Assembly (NCBI RefSeq): GCF_020410765.1
Contig: NZ_CP084541.1
Coordinates: forward strand, 2,165,001-2,229,000
DNA length: 64,000 bases
Direction: 5' to 3'
Source: Streptomyces marincola
GTDB taxonomy: Bacteria > Actinomycetota > Actinomycetes > Streptomycetales > Streptomycetaceae
Both the position numbers and the translations under genes were made by a program. The notes under the pieces were generated by a model that saw nothing but the letters and a program-made list of their open reading frames with translations, searched no databases and was not told the DNA's origin. Below, piece after piece: positions 31,666 through 40,731 of the stretch (its first letter is position 1; the number at the start of each line of letters is the position of its first letter).

Positions 31666-33714
31666 TCACGCCCCCGCCGTGGGGTGCCGCGCGATCTCCT
31701 CCCGGACGGCCCGCACCAGCCGCGCCACGCGCGCCGACCCCGCCAGCTCCTCAAGGGTGACCGGCCGGCCGGCGCCGTCCGCGACGGGCAGCCGCCAGTT
31801 CGGGTACTCCTGCCACGTGCCCGGCAGGTTCTGCGGGCGCCGGTCGCCGACGGTGTCGGGCAGCCAGATGCCGACCATGCGGGCCGGGGTGCGGGCCAGG
31901 TAGCGGTAGGCCGCGGTGATCCGCTGCTCCTCGCCGGCCGCGCGCGGCAGCAGCCCGAGCCGCGCCAGCTCCTCCAGCCACTCGGCGCTCTCCCCGAGCG
32001 CGGCGCGCAGCGCGTCGGCCGCCTGCTCCTCCGTCAGCAGGCCGAGGCGCTGCCGCAGCCGCACGTGGTCGCCGTCGAAGCGGGCGGCGGTCGAGGGCAG
32101 GTCGTGCGTGGTGGCGGTGGCCAGGCAGCCGGCACGCCACTCGGCGGGCCGCAGCGGCGGCTTGCCGCGGCGCTCCCAGTGCCGTTCGAACCACAGCACG
32201 GACGTGCCGACCACGCCGCGCTCGGCCAGGTCCTCGCGCACCCCGGGCTCCACCGTTCCCAGGTCCTCGCCCACCAGCACCGCCCCGGCCCGGTGCGCGG
32301 CGAGCGAGAGGACGCCGAGCATGGCGTCGGCGTCGTAGGACACGTACGTGCCCCGGTCGGGCGGCGCGCCCTCGGGAATCCACCACAGCCGGAACTGGCC
32401 CATCACGTGGTCCACGCGCAGCGCGCCCGCGTGCCGCAGCAGGCCGTCGAGCAGGTCGCGGTAGGGCGCGTAGCCGCGTTCCGCGAGCGCGTCGGGCCGC
32501 CAGGGCGGCAGCCCCCAGTCCTGGCCGCGCTCGTTGAACGCGTCCGGCGGCGCGCCCGCCGACATGCCGGTGGCCAGCACGTCCTGCTGCGCCCAGGCGT
32601 CCGAGCCGTGCGGGTGGACGCCGAGCGCCAGGTCGTGCACGAGCCCGATCGGCATGCCGGCGGCCTGCGCGACGCGCTGGGCGCGGGCCAGCTGGGTGTC
32701 GGTGAGCCAGGCCAGCCAGCTGTGGAAGTCGATCCGCGCCAGGTGGTCGCCGCGGGCGCGCGCGGTCGCGGGCGAGCGCGGGTCGCGCAGCCCGGCCGGC
32801 CACGCGCGCCAGTCGGGGCCGTGCAGCTCGGCCAGCGCGCACCACGTCGCGTGGTCTTCGAGCGCCTGGCCCTGGCTCGCGAGGAACGCGCAGTAGGCGG
32901 CGTGCCGCCCGGGGCCGAGCGGCACCTGGCGGACGATCTCCAGGGCCCTGAGCTTCAGGGCCCAGACCGCGTCCCGGTCGATGGGCCGGTCCTCGCGCAG
33001 CACGGCCTGCCGCAGCGCGGCGGCCCGCGCGACGAGGCCGTCGGCCTCGCGCCTGGCCTCGGCGCCGAGGTAGGCGTACTCGGGGATGTCCTCGATCCGC
33101 AGGTGCACCGGGTCCGCGAAGCGGCGCGTGCCCGGCCGGTAGGGCGAGGGGTCGGTGGGCGCGCCGGGGGCGCCGGGAACGGCGGCGTGCAGCGGGTTCA
33201 GCTGGATGAAGCCGGCGCCCAGCGTGTGCCCGGCCCAGCTGGCGAGGTCGGCCAGGTCCACCAGGTCGCCCATGCCCCAGGAGCGGGCGGAGAGCACCGA
33301 GTACAGCTGGACGAGCAGGCCGAGCGTGCGGCCGGGCGGCCCCGGCAGGCGCGGCGGGGGAACGATCAGCGCGGCCCGTTCCGCGCGGCCGTCGGGCGTG
33401 CGCGCGTACAGCGCGTGGTGTCCTGGCGCCAGGGGCGGGCCGCCGGCCCAGTCGCGGTCGGTGCCGTCCTCGGTGACCACGCGCAGGACGGTGCCCGCCG
33501 GGACCTCGGGCGGCGCCTGGCCCGGGCGCCGCACGACGGTCGGCGGCAGCAGCCGCTCCTGGCGCGGCCTGGGCCGTTCCGCGTCCACTCCGAGCGCGGC
33601 AAGGACGGCCACGACGGTGTCCCGGGGAACGTCGACACGGCGGCCGGGGGACGGTGCGTACGAGGTCGCGACGCCGTGCGCCGCGGCGAGGCGCGACAGC
33701 CTCTCCGTGTCCAT
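31666..33714 (-). CDS. malQ: 4-alpha-glucanotransferase (amylomaltase, GH77)
   Basis: A 682-residue disproportionating enzyme that moves maltodextrin units between glucan chains. The first about 120 residues are the N-terminal extension common in actinobacterial and proteobacterial MalQ. The barrel holds LGLLVQLYSVLSARSWGMGD, FIQLNPLHAAVPG, the nucleophile motif GALRVDHVMGQF, the acid/base motif VLVGEDLGTVE and TATTHDLPSTA. All catalytic residues are present. The ATG at 33714 follows CGGAG. It acts in the cytoplasm on maltodextrins or glycogen breakdown products. Confidence 0.95.
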   Translation of the reverse strand: MDTERLSRLAAAHGVATSYAPSPGRRVDVPRDTVVAVLAALGVDAERPRPRQERLLPPTVVRRPGQAPPEVPAGTVLRVVTEDGTDRDWAGGPPLAPGHHALYARTPDGRAERAALIVPPPRLPGPPGRTLGLLVQLYSVLSARSWGMGDLVDLADLASWAGHTLGAGFIQLNPLHAAVPGAPGAPTDPSPYRPGTRRFADPVHLRIEDIPEYAYLGAEARREADGLVARAAALRQAVLREDRPIDRDAVWALKLRALEIVRQVPLGPGRHAAYCAFLASQGQALEDHATWCALAELHGPDWRAWPAGLRDPRSPATARARGDHLARIDFHSWLAWLTDTQLARAQRVAQAAGMPIGLVHDLALGVHPHGSDAWAQQDVLATGMSAGAPPDAFNERGQDWGLPPWRPDALAERGYAPYRDLLDGLLRHAGALRVDHVMGQFRLWWIPEGAPPDRGTYVSYDADAMLGVLSLAAHRAGAVLVGEDLGTVEPGVREDLAERGVVGTSVLWFERHWERRGKPPLRPAEWRAGCLATATTHDLPSTAARFDGDHVRLRQRLGLLTEEQAADALRAALGESAEWLEELARLGLLPRAAGEEQRITAAYRYLARTPARMVGIWLPDTVGDRRPQNLPGTWQEYPNWRLPVADGAGRPVTLEELAGSARVARLVRAVREEIARHPTAGA

Positions 33715-33827
33715 CAGGCTCCGACGTCTCTTTCGTGTGTTCTTGATCTTCGGCTTGGTGCTTGTCGTGCTCTCCGTGCCTGTCGTGCCGGTCCTGCTCG
33801 TCGTGCTGCCGGAACGTCCGCCGCGCC

Positions 33828-34037
33828 TCAGGCCTCGACGGACTCCGCGCCCCCGTGCCCGTTGGGCTCGGCGGTCAGGGGCGGTTCCACGGCCAGCGGC
33901 TGCTCCGCGGTGAGGGGCGTCAGGTCGCCGAGCGGCGGCTCACTGGTCAGGGGCATCTCGCGGGCCGTGGTCGGACCTGGCGCGGGGATGAGCGCGGAGA
34001 TGTCCAGTTTGTCGTCGATCCGGGCTGCTGGGGCCAC
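33828..34037 (-). CDS. Small acidic Pro-rich hypothetical protein
   Basis: A 69-residue open frame from GTG 34037 with CGGAG 6 bases upstream and about 90% G/C at third codon positions, which supports real coding. The product is acidic, without Cys or Trp, and carries imperfect repeats (PLTSEPPLGDL, PLTAEQPLAV, PPLTAEP). It is probably disordered. It sits between the HNH endonuclease and malQ, all on the same strand. I know no family for it. Confidence 0.42.
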   Translation of the reverse strand: MAPAARIDDKLDISALIPAPGPTTAREMPLTSEPPLGDLTPLTAEQPLAVEPPLTAEPNGHGGAESVEA

Positions 34038-34206
34038 GGGTCACTCCGTTCACTGACGGCGGTGGGCTCGGTACTGCTCTACCCAGTGAACGCCACGACA
34101 TCCGTCCCCGCGACGGGAAAGCGACCCACTTCACGCCCTCCTCGACGGAAGATCTCGCGTCCGCGTCCCCGCGAGTACCAGGAATTGCGGAATCCATGCC
34201 TCCCGG

Positions 34207-34743
34207 TCAGGCGGGTCTGCCCTCGATCCGCGCCAGCGCGTCGTCGGCTCCGTAGGGGCGCAGGTAGGGCATCCAGCGCGGGTCGCGGTGCCCGGTGCCG
34301 ATGATGCGCCAGGCCAGCCCGGACGGCGGTCCCGGCGGGTGCCGCAGCCGCCAGCCCAGCTCGGCGACGTGCCGGTCGGCCTTGATGTGGTTGCAGCTGC
34401 GGCACGCGGCGACGACGTTCTCCCACGCGTGCTGCCCGCCCCTGCTGCGCGGCACGACGTGGTCCACGCTCGTCGCGACGCCGCCGCAGTACGCGCAGCG
34501 CCCGCCGTCGCGCGCGAACAGCGCCCTGCGGGTGAGCGGGACCGCGGTGCGGTACGGGACGCGGACGAAGCGCTTGAGCCGCACGACGCTCGGCGCGGGG
34601 ATGGCGTGGGTGGCGCTGCGCATCAGGGCGCCGGAGTCCTCCAGGCACACGGCCTTGTCGTTGAGCAGGAGGATCAGTGCGCGGCGGACCGGTACGACAC
34701 CAAGCGGCTCGTACGACGCGTTGAGGACCAAGACGTGTGGCAC
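34207..34743 (-). CDS. HNH endonuclease
   Basis: A 178-residue protein of the conserved actinobacterial HNH group starting PHVLVLNASYEPLGVVP. A zinc-binding pair (CAYCGG) and a second pair (CRSCNH) frame the HNH core VDHVVPRSRGG...WENVV. The C-terminus (LAWRIIGTGHRDPRWMPYL) is family-specific. The GTG at 34743 has GGAGGG 6 bases upstream. It is a nearly universal Streptomyces chromosomal gene of unclear role, not tied to any visible mobile element. Confidence 0.9.
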   Translation of the reverse strand: MPHVLVLNASYEPLGVVPVRRALILLLNDKAVCLEDSGALMRSATHAIPAPSVVRLKRFVRVPYRTAVPLTRRALFARDGGRCAYCGGVATSVDHVVPRSRGGQHAWENVVAACRSCNHIKADRHVAELGWRLRHPPGPPSGLAWRIIGTGHRDPRWMPYLRPYGADDALARIEGRPA

Positions 34744-34980
34744 GGACGCCCTCCGTTTCCGTCGGCGGCGCGTGGCTCGCGCCGGGACGATCTCCCTCAG
34801 TGTGTCCCGCGCGGGGCCGTCGGCGCCACCACGATCGCGAAATGCGCTGATTGTGTCGTTGGCCACAGCGGCCTCCCGCGTCACGCGCGACCGCGGGCGT
34901 GTCAGGGGCACCGACTACCGTGGGACGGCCGGCGGAGCACGTCCGCCGGGGTTTCGAAGGGCAGCGCGGAGGCCGGCCGC

Positions 34981-35865
34981 ATGGGACAGAACTGGGAAGC
35001 CTGGGTCGCCTCGGGGCTGCGGATCGCGTTGATCGCCGTCGTCGCGCTCGTCATCCGCTTCGCGGTGCGCCGGGCCATCACCCGGCTGATAACGCGGCTG
35101 AACCGCGAGGACAAGGGCCGGCGGCGCGCCGGCTCCTTCGGCGGGCTGCTCGCGACCCCGGAACGGCGCAGGCAGCGTTCGGAGACCATCGGCTCGGTGC
35201 TGCGCAGCACGGCCTCGGTCGTGGTGCTCGGCACGGCGGCGCTGATGGTGCTCTCCGAGCTGGGCGTGCAGCTCGGCCCGCTGATGGCGAGCGCGGGCAT
35301 CGCGGGCGTGGCGATCGGCTTCGGGGCGCGCAGCGTGGTCGCGGACGTGCTGGCAGGGATGTTCATGCTGCTTGAGGACCAGTACGGCGTGGGCGACACC
35401 ATCGACGTCGGCGAGGCCACGGGGACGGTGCTGGAGATCGGGCTGCGCGTGACGACGCTGCGCGGCGAGAACGGCGCGACCTGGTACGTGCGCAACGGCG
35501 AGATCGCCCGGGTCGGCAACCTCAGCCAGGGCTGGGCGACGGCCGAGGTCGAGGTGACGGTGCCCGCGGACGCCGGTCTCGATCGCGTGCGGGAGGTCAT
35601 CGCGGAGACGGGCGCGGAGCTGGCCGCCTCGGCGCCCTGGGACGAACTGCTGTGGGGCGAGGGCGTGGAGGTGCTCGGCCTTGAGTCGGTCACCGCGGAG
35701 GAGATGGTCGTGAAGGTGGCCGCCCGCACCCAGCCCGGGGCCGCGGAGCGGGTGGCCAGGGAGCTGCGCTGGCGCGTCAAGCGGGCGCTGGACGAGGCGG
35801 GGGTCGCGGGCTCAGGCAGCACGGGCGGCACGGGCGGCACGGTGCCGGGTCAGGCCGAGGGCTGA
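34981..35865 (+). CDS. MscS-family mechanosensitive channel
   Basis: A 294-residue small-conductance mechanosensitive channel. The first membrane helix is LRIALIAVVALVIRFAV, then a basic cytoplasmic loop, a second helix (TASVVVLGTAALMVL) and the Gly/Ala-rich pore helix GPLMASAGIAGVAIGFGARS, followed by the MscS core DVLAGMFMLLEDQYGVGDTI and the beta domain (RVTTLRGENGATWYVRNGEI). It opens under membrane tension to release solutes. The ATG at 34981 starts at the first helix. It is divergent from the HNH gene. The C-terminal tail is Gly/Thr-rich. Confidence 0.92.
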   Translation: MGQNWEAWVASGLRIALIAVVALVIRFAVRRAITRLITRLNREDKGRRRAGSFGGLLATPERRRQRSETIGSVLRSTASVVVLGTAALMVLSELGVQLGPLMASAGIAGVAIGFGARSVVADVLAGMFMLLEDQYGVGDTIDVGEATGTVLEIGLRVTTLRGENGATWYVRNGEIARVGNLSQGWATAEVEVTVPADAGLDRVREVIAETGAELAASAPWDELLWGEGVEVLGLESVTAEEMVVKVAARTQPGAAERVARELRWRVKRALDEAGVAGSGSTGGTGGTVPGQAEG

Positions 35866-35923
35866 GCCGGGACGACGGGCGCGGCCCGGCGCGTTGTCCG
35901 TGGCGTGCGTCACCATATGGCGT

Positions 35924-36550
35924 ATGACCGCCACCTCACCGCCTCCTCTCACCATCCGCCCCTACGAGCCGGGGGACCTCGACGCGCTGCGGGACATCTG
36001 CGTGCGGACGGGCCTCTACGGCCAGGACGCCACCCCGCACTACCGGGACCCCGCGGTGCTGCCCGCGCTGTTCGCCGAGCCGTACGCCGCGTTCGACCCC
36101 GGTCTGGTGTTCGTCGCGGACAACGGGCAGCGCGCCATCGGGTACGTGGTGGGGACGGCGGACAGCGCCGCGTTCTTCGCCGCGTTCCGCGAGCGGTGGC
36201 TGCCGCGGTTCGCCGAGCGCTTCCCCGAGCCGAGCGGGCCGCTTGAGGGCCCGGAGGAGCAGGTCAGGTACCTGCTGCACCACGCGGAGGACATGCTCGA
36301 CGCCGAGGTCGCCGCCGAGTATCCCGCGCACCTGCACATAGACCTGCTGCCCGAGGGGCAGCGGCGGGGTCTCGGCCGGCGTCTGCTCGCCACCCTGTTC
36401 GACGCCCTGCGCGAGCGCGGCGTGCCCGGCGTCCACCTGGGGATGAGCCCGCTCAACGACGGCGCGCGCCGCTTCTACGAGCGCGTCGGCATGACGCGGC
36501 TGCCGCAGCGCGGCGACGGGTCCGTCATCCACTTCGCGCAGCGGCTGTGA
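35924..36550 (+). CDS. GNAT-family N-acetyltransferase
   Basis: A 208-residue GNAT enzyme that transfers an acetyl group from acetyl-CoA. The fold reads LTIRPYEPGDLDALRDICVR, VFVADNGQRAIGYVVGTAD, the CoA-loop HLHIDLLPEGQRRGLGRRLL (the Q/R-x-x-G-x-G/A motif as RRGLGR) and HLGMSPLNDGARRFYERVGM. The long helical middle (residues 80-125) resembles the acetyltransferase-like domain of bacterial O-GlcNAcase relatives. No good ribosome site precedes ATG 35924. Substrate unknown. Confidence 0.87.
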   Translation: MTATSPPPLTIRPYEPGDLDALRDICVRTGLYGQDATPHYRDPAVLPALFAEPYAAFDPGLVFVADNGQRAIGYVVGTADSAAFFAAFRERWLPRFAERFPEPSGPLEGPEEQVRYLLHHAEDMLDAEVAAEYPAHLHIDLLPEGQRRGLGRRLLATLFDALRERGVPGVHLGMSPLNDGARRFYERVGMTRLPQRGDGSVIHFAQRL

Positions 36551-36805
36551 GCCGGGCGCGGGCGGCGGTGCGGGGGCCGCGGGCGCGGTGAGCCGGGCGC
36601 GCGGGCCGTGCGGCGGCCACGGCGGGGAACCGCGCGGCGGCCCGGCGCGTGTTCCCCACCGCGGCGCCGCGCCCGGGCGGCAGCCGCGGCGCGGCGTACA
36701 TCGCGAAACCGACAAGATCCAGGCAAAGGCTGTGTGGCGACCGGACACCAGCGGCATACTGCTGGCCGTGGCCCGTGCCGACATGTGAGGGGGAGGGCCC
36801 GGAAC

Positions 36806-38197
36806 GTGACTCACCCGCCGAGCGCACCGCCCGCCCCGCCGCAGCCGCCGGCGCGGGCACCGGTGCCGCTCGCGGCCCCGGCGCCGCCGCTACCCGAGCC
36901 GCCGCGCCGCGCCGCCTGGGCCGAGGCCGCCGCGCGGCTGCGGGCGGCGGCGCGGACCGAGCCGGGGCGGCTGCGCATCATCGGTTCGGTCGTCGCGGGC
37001 CTGCTGCTGCTGTTCGGTGTGCTGGCGTTCTACGAGGCCGGGGCGCGGGCCGGCGCGGCGGACACCGTGCGGGACCGCAGCCAGCCGCTGAGCGCGGACG
37101 CCGCGGAGATCTACCGTTCGCTCGCCGACGCCAACACCACGGCGGCCGTGGGGTTCCTGGCCGGCGCGGACGAGGACCCGGCGGTGCGCGAGCGGTACGA
37201 GCGCCGCATCGACAACGCGGCGCGCCTGGTGGCCTCGGCCGCCGCCCACGGGTCGCCGGACGCGACCGAGTACGTCCGCGTGCTCAGCGAGGGTCTTCCC
37301 GAGTACACCGGCCTGGTGGAGACCGCCCGCGCCAACGACCGGCAGGGCCTGCCGCTCGGCGGCGCCTACCTGCGCCACGCCGACCAGTTGATGCAGGAGA
37401 CGCTGCTGCGGGCGGCGAGCGACCTGTACGCCGAGGAGACCGAGCGCTTCCGGCGCGACCTGGCCGAGGCCAGGGACTGGCCGTGGCTCGCGACGGCCGC
37501 CGGCGTGGCCGCGCTCGCCGCGCTCGGCTGGGCGCAGCGCCGCCACTTCCTGCGCACGAACCGGGTGTTCAGCCCGGGCCTCGTCGCGGCCACGGCCGCG
37601 GCGGCGGTGCTGTTCGGGTGGCTGGCCGGGGCGCACACCCTCGCGCGGGGAGCGCTCGCGGACGCCGATCGCGACGCGGCCCGTTCGCTCAGCGTGCTCA
37701 ACGACGCCTGGATCGCGGCCCTCCAGGCGCGGGGCGACGAGAGCATGACGCTGGTGATGCGGGGCGCGGCCAGCACGTTCCACGACAGCTACGAGCGGCA
37801 CATGAGCCGGCTGGCCGAGGGCGAGGACAGCGCGCTCACCGCCGCCCTCGACCTGGCCGACGACGCGGCGGGCCGCGCGCCCGTGGAGGCCGCGGCCGAC
37901 GCGGTCGCCGAGTGGTCCGAGCGCCACGCCGAGGCCAGGGAGCACGAGGTGGCGGGCCGTTACGAGGCGGCGCTCGCCGGGGTGATCGGGCCGCGCGGCT
38001 CCACGGCCCTGAGCTTCGACCGGGTCGACGCGGCGCTCCACGAGGCGGTGGAGCACGAGCAGCGGCAGTTCACGCGCGCGGCGGACGAGGGGCACGGCGC
38101 GCTCGGCGGCCTGCCGGCCGGCGCGCTCGCGCTCGCGCTGCTCGGCGGCCTCGGCGCGCTGGCCGGCGTCGGCCGCCGGCTGTCGGAGTACCGGTGA
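36806..38197 (+). CDS. glnX: GlnX-like membrane sensor of the PknG operon
   Basis: A 463-residue membrane protein. A Pro-rich cytoplasmic start (1-35) is followed by helix 1 (about 58-77), an extracytoplasmic four-helix-like domain (80-220, with ANTTAAVGFLAGADEDPAVR), helices 2 and 3 (about 225-243 and 257-276), a second helical domain and a final helix near the C-terminus. Mycobacterial and corynebacterial GlnX has the same setting beside glnH and pknG and relays amino-acid binding to the kinase. The GTG at 36806 has GGGAGGG 8 bases upstream. First gene of a seven-gene operon; a CATACT box near 36754 may be its promoter. Confidence 0.72.
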   Translation: MTHPPSAPPAPPQPPARAPVPLAAPAPPLPEPPRRAAWAEAAARLRAAARTEPGRLRIIGSVVAGLLLLFGVLAFYEAGARAGAADTVRDRSQPLSADAAEIYRSLADANTTAAVGFLAGADEDPAVRERYERRIDNAARLVASAAAHGSPDATEYVRVLSEGLPEYTGLVETARANDRQGLPLGGAYLRHADQLMQETLLRAASDLYAEETERFRRDLAEARDWPWLATAAGVAALAALGWAQRRHFLRTNRVFSPGLVAATAAAAVLFGWLAGAHTLARGALADADRDAARSLSVLNDAWIAALQARGDESMTLVMRGAASTFHDSYERHMSRLAEGEDSALTAALDLADDAAGRAPVEAAADAVAEWSERHAEAREHEVAGRYEAALAGVIGPRGSTALSFDRVDAALHEAVEHEQRQFTRAADEGHGALGGLPAGALALALLGGLGALAGVGRRLSEYR

Positions 38198-38237
38198 GGA
38201 CGTCGAAGTCCCGGTGAGGACGCGGAGGGAGCGGGCG

Positions 38238-39365
38238 GTGCCGGATCGGGAGGAACGAGCGGGCCCAGGGATGCGGACAGGACCGGCCGCCGCCGGGCGC
38301 GCGGGTGCGCCAGGGGGCGCCCGGCGGCCGTGGCGCGCCCGGCGCGGGCCGGCGCTGCTGCTCGCCGGCGCGCTGCTCGCCCTGGCGGGCGCCGCCGCCG
38401 CGGTCGCCCCCGCCGGCGGGCGCGCGCAGGACGCGCCCGCGGCGGCCGGTGCGCCCGGCGGCGGCGCGGGCACGCCCGCCGCCGACGGCACCGCGGACAC
38501 GATCGGCCCGGTCGCGGAGCGCGAGCGCTGCGCGGGCGGGCGCGACCCGGCCGAGAGCTACCGCGCCGAACGCGTGGCGGGCGACGCCGTGCGGCGCATC
38601 CGCGAGCGCGGCGAGGGCGGCCAACTGATCGTCGGCATCGACCAGAACAGCTACCTGTGGGGCTACAGGTCGCCGGAGACGGGCGATATCGTCGGGTTCG
38701 ACCTCGACCTGGTGCGGGCCATCGCCGAGGACCTGCTGGGCACGGACGCGCCGGACGCGGTGACGTACCTGGCGATCCCGACCGACCAGCGGGAGGACGC
38801 GATCCGCGACGGGCAGGTCGACATGGTCGTGCGCGCCATGTCCATCACGTGCGACCGCTGGGAGCAGGTGGCGTTCTCCACGGCCTACTTCGACACCGGG
38901 CAGCAGCTGCTCGTGCCGCGCAACTCGCCGGTCACCGGCTACGACGCCTCCCTGACGGGGGCGCGGGTGTGCTCCGCGGCCGGTTCCACGGCCGCCGGCC
39001 TGCTCGAACGCGAGGACTTCGGCGCCGAGCTGGTCCCGGCGCCCAACCACCTCGACTGCCTGGTGCTCGTGCAGCTCGGCGAGGCCGACGCGCTCATGAC
39101 CGACAGCGCCCTGGCCGCCGGGCACGTCGCCCAGGACCCGTCGATGCGTCTGGTCGGCGAACCGCTGACCCAGGAGTCCTACGGCGTGGCGATGAACCTG
39201 GCCGACGTCGACCTGGTCCGCTGGGTCAACGCCGTGCTTGAGGACTACCGCGAGGGCGGCGCCGACAGCCGCTGGGCGCAGTCGGCCGACCGCTGGCTCC
39301 AGGGCTACCTGTACCCCGAGGACGCGCCGCCGCCCGCGCCGCCGCGGCCCAGGTACCTGGACTGA
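38238..39365 (+). CDS. glnH: GlnH-like extracellular glutamate/aspartate-binding protein
   Basis: A 375-residue type II solute-binding protein of the amino-acid family. After a basic start and one hydrophobic signal or anchor segment (LLLAGALLALAGAAAAVAP, no lipobox Cys), the binding domain begins at about residue 130 with LIVGIDQNSYLWGYR and continues with IVGFDLDLVRAIAEDLLG, DMVVRAMSITCDRWEQVAFS, and ends near RWVNAVLEDYREGG. No permease or ATPase gene is nearby, so it probably senses Asp/Glu for GlnX and the kinase and does not feed a transporter. GTG 38238 has GGAGGGAG upstream; GTG 38214 is less likely. Confidence 0.8.
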   Translation: MPDREERAGPGMRTGPAAAGRAGAPGGARRPWRARRGPALLLAGALLALAGAAAAVAPAGGRAQDAPAAAGAPGGGAGTPAADGTADTIGPVAERERCAGGRDPAESYRAERVAGDAVRRIRERGEGGQLIVGIDQNSYLWGYRSPETGDIVGFDLDLVRAIAEDLLGTDAPDAVTYLAIPTDQREDAIRDGQVDMVVRAMSITCDRWEQVAFSTAYFDTGQQLLVPRNSPVTGYDASLTGARVCSAAGSTAAGLLEREDFGAELVPAPNHLDCLVLVQLGEADALMTDSALAAGHVAQDPSMRLVGEPLTQESYGVAMNLADVDLVRWVNAVLEDYREGGADSRWAQSADRWLQGYLYPEDAPPPAPPRPRYLD

Positions 39366-39462
39366 TCGTGACCGGGCCGCCAGCGGGGAAGGATTCGGGC
39401 CGGGAACCCCACAGGTCAAACCCAACCCATCCGGCCCACCAGGGCCCACAGAGGGGAGAGCG

Positions 39463-40731
39463 ATGGCCCCGGATTACGGCGGGAACGTGCTGAGCCGCGA
39501 GGAGGTGGACCGCGCGCTCGCCCGGCGCGGCGCCGAGCACGAGGCGATCGAGTCCTCCCTGTTCGCGCTCCAGGACCACGCGGGCCGCAGACTGCTCGAA
39601 GGGGCCGAGCTGACCGGCGTCACCCGGGAGCGGTGGGAGCGCGCCGAGGAGACGGTGACCCGGCTGTGGTCCTGGTTCGACACCTGCACCGAGGCGCTGA
39701 CCGCCGCGCGGGAGCTGCGCGGGCGGCGCCGCAACCCGGGCCGGGAGGAGCTGCTGCGCCTGAGCGTGCTGCTCGACGGGGCGGACCTGACGATCGCGGG
39801 CGGCGACCGGCTGGCCGAGCAGGTGAGCTGGGACGAGCTGGTCGAGCGCATGAACGCCGGGTACGCGCAGGTGCTCGACCTGGTGGTCGCGGCGGACGCG
39901 GTGTGGTCGGCGCTGCCCGCCCGGATAGACCTGCTGGCGGCCGAGCTGCACCGGCTGCGGGAGCTGGCGCACTCCGCCGGCGTGCGCCCCGGCGGCCACC
40001 CGGCGGGCGACGACCTGCACCGGGTCACGGGCGAACTGCGCGACCTGCGGGCCGAGGTGATCGCGGACCCGCTGGCGTTCTGGGTGCCGGACGGCGGCGC
40101 GAGCGCCCCGGGGGGCGGGCGGCCCGACACCGAACGCTACGACCGGGCCGCGCGCGCCATCGACGAGATCAGGCGCGAGGTGGACGCGGTGATCGGGGTC
40201 AGGAAGGACGCCGAGGAGCGGCTGATGCGGCTGCGCGACGTCCTCTCGCGCGCCGACCGCACGCTCGCGGAGGCCCGCACCGCGCGCACGGAGGTCCTGG
40301 CGAAGATCGCGGCCTCGGAGGTGCCGGCGGTCAGCGGCCCCTCGGGCCTGCTGCACCAGCAGCTCGCCGCGGCGGCCGAGTTCCGCAGGCGCGCCCAGTG
40401 GCACCGGCTCTCGCCGCTGCTCGACGCGCTGGAGCGGCGGGCGGACGAGGAGCTGGAACGGGCCCGCGCCTCGCTCACGGCCGTCACCGAGCCGCTGGCG
40501 GTCCGCGCGGAGCTGCGCGGGCGGCTCGACGCCTACAAGGCGAAGGCGGCGCGCCTGGGCAAGGCGGAGGAGCCGCTGCTCGTGGAGCGCTACGACGCGG
40601 CCCGCCGGCTGCTGTGGACCGCGCCCTGCGACCTGCGCGCGGCGGAACGCGCCGTACTGCGCTACCAGCGGGCCACCGCAGAGGCGCTGGTTCCCGACGC
40701 GGAGCCGGCGGACCCGCGGGGGATCGCGTGA
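39463..40731 (+). CDS. Coiled-coil protein of the PknG operon
   Basis: A 422-residue, Cys-free, highly charged protein, almost all alpha-helical with heptad-like runs (IDEIRREVDAVIGVRKDAEE, RADRTLAEARTARTEVLAKI, RADEELERARASLTAV). There is no signal peptide or membrane helix, so it is cytoplasmic. It lies between the glnH-like and kinase genes, and its stop overlaps the kinase GTG start (GTGA). It may be a scaffold or kinase substrate. No family function known to me. Confidence 0.72.
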   Translation: MAPDYGGNVLSREEVDRALARRGAEHEAIESSLFALQDHAGRRLLEGAELTGVTRERWERAEETVTRLWSWFDTCTEALTAARELRGRRRNPGREELLRLSVLLDGADLTIAGGDRLAEQVSWDELVERMNAGYAQVLDLVVAADAVWSALPARIDLLAAELHRLRELAHSAGVRPGGHPAGDDLHRVTGELRDLRAEVIADPLAFWVPDGGASAPGGGRPDTERYDRAARAIDEIRREVDAVIGVRKDAEERLMRLRDVLSRADRTLAEARTARTEVLAKIAASEVPAVSGPSGLLHQQLAAAAEFRRRAQWHRLSPLLDALERRADEELERARASLTAVTEPLAVRAELRGRLDAYKAKAARLGKAEEPLLVERYDAARRLLWTAPCDLRAAERAVLRYQRATAEALVPDAEPADPRGIA

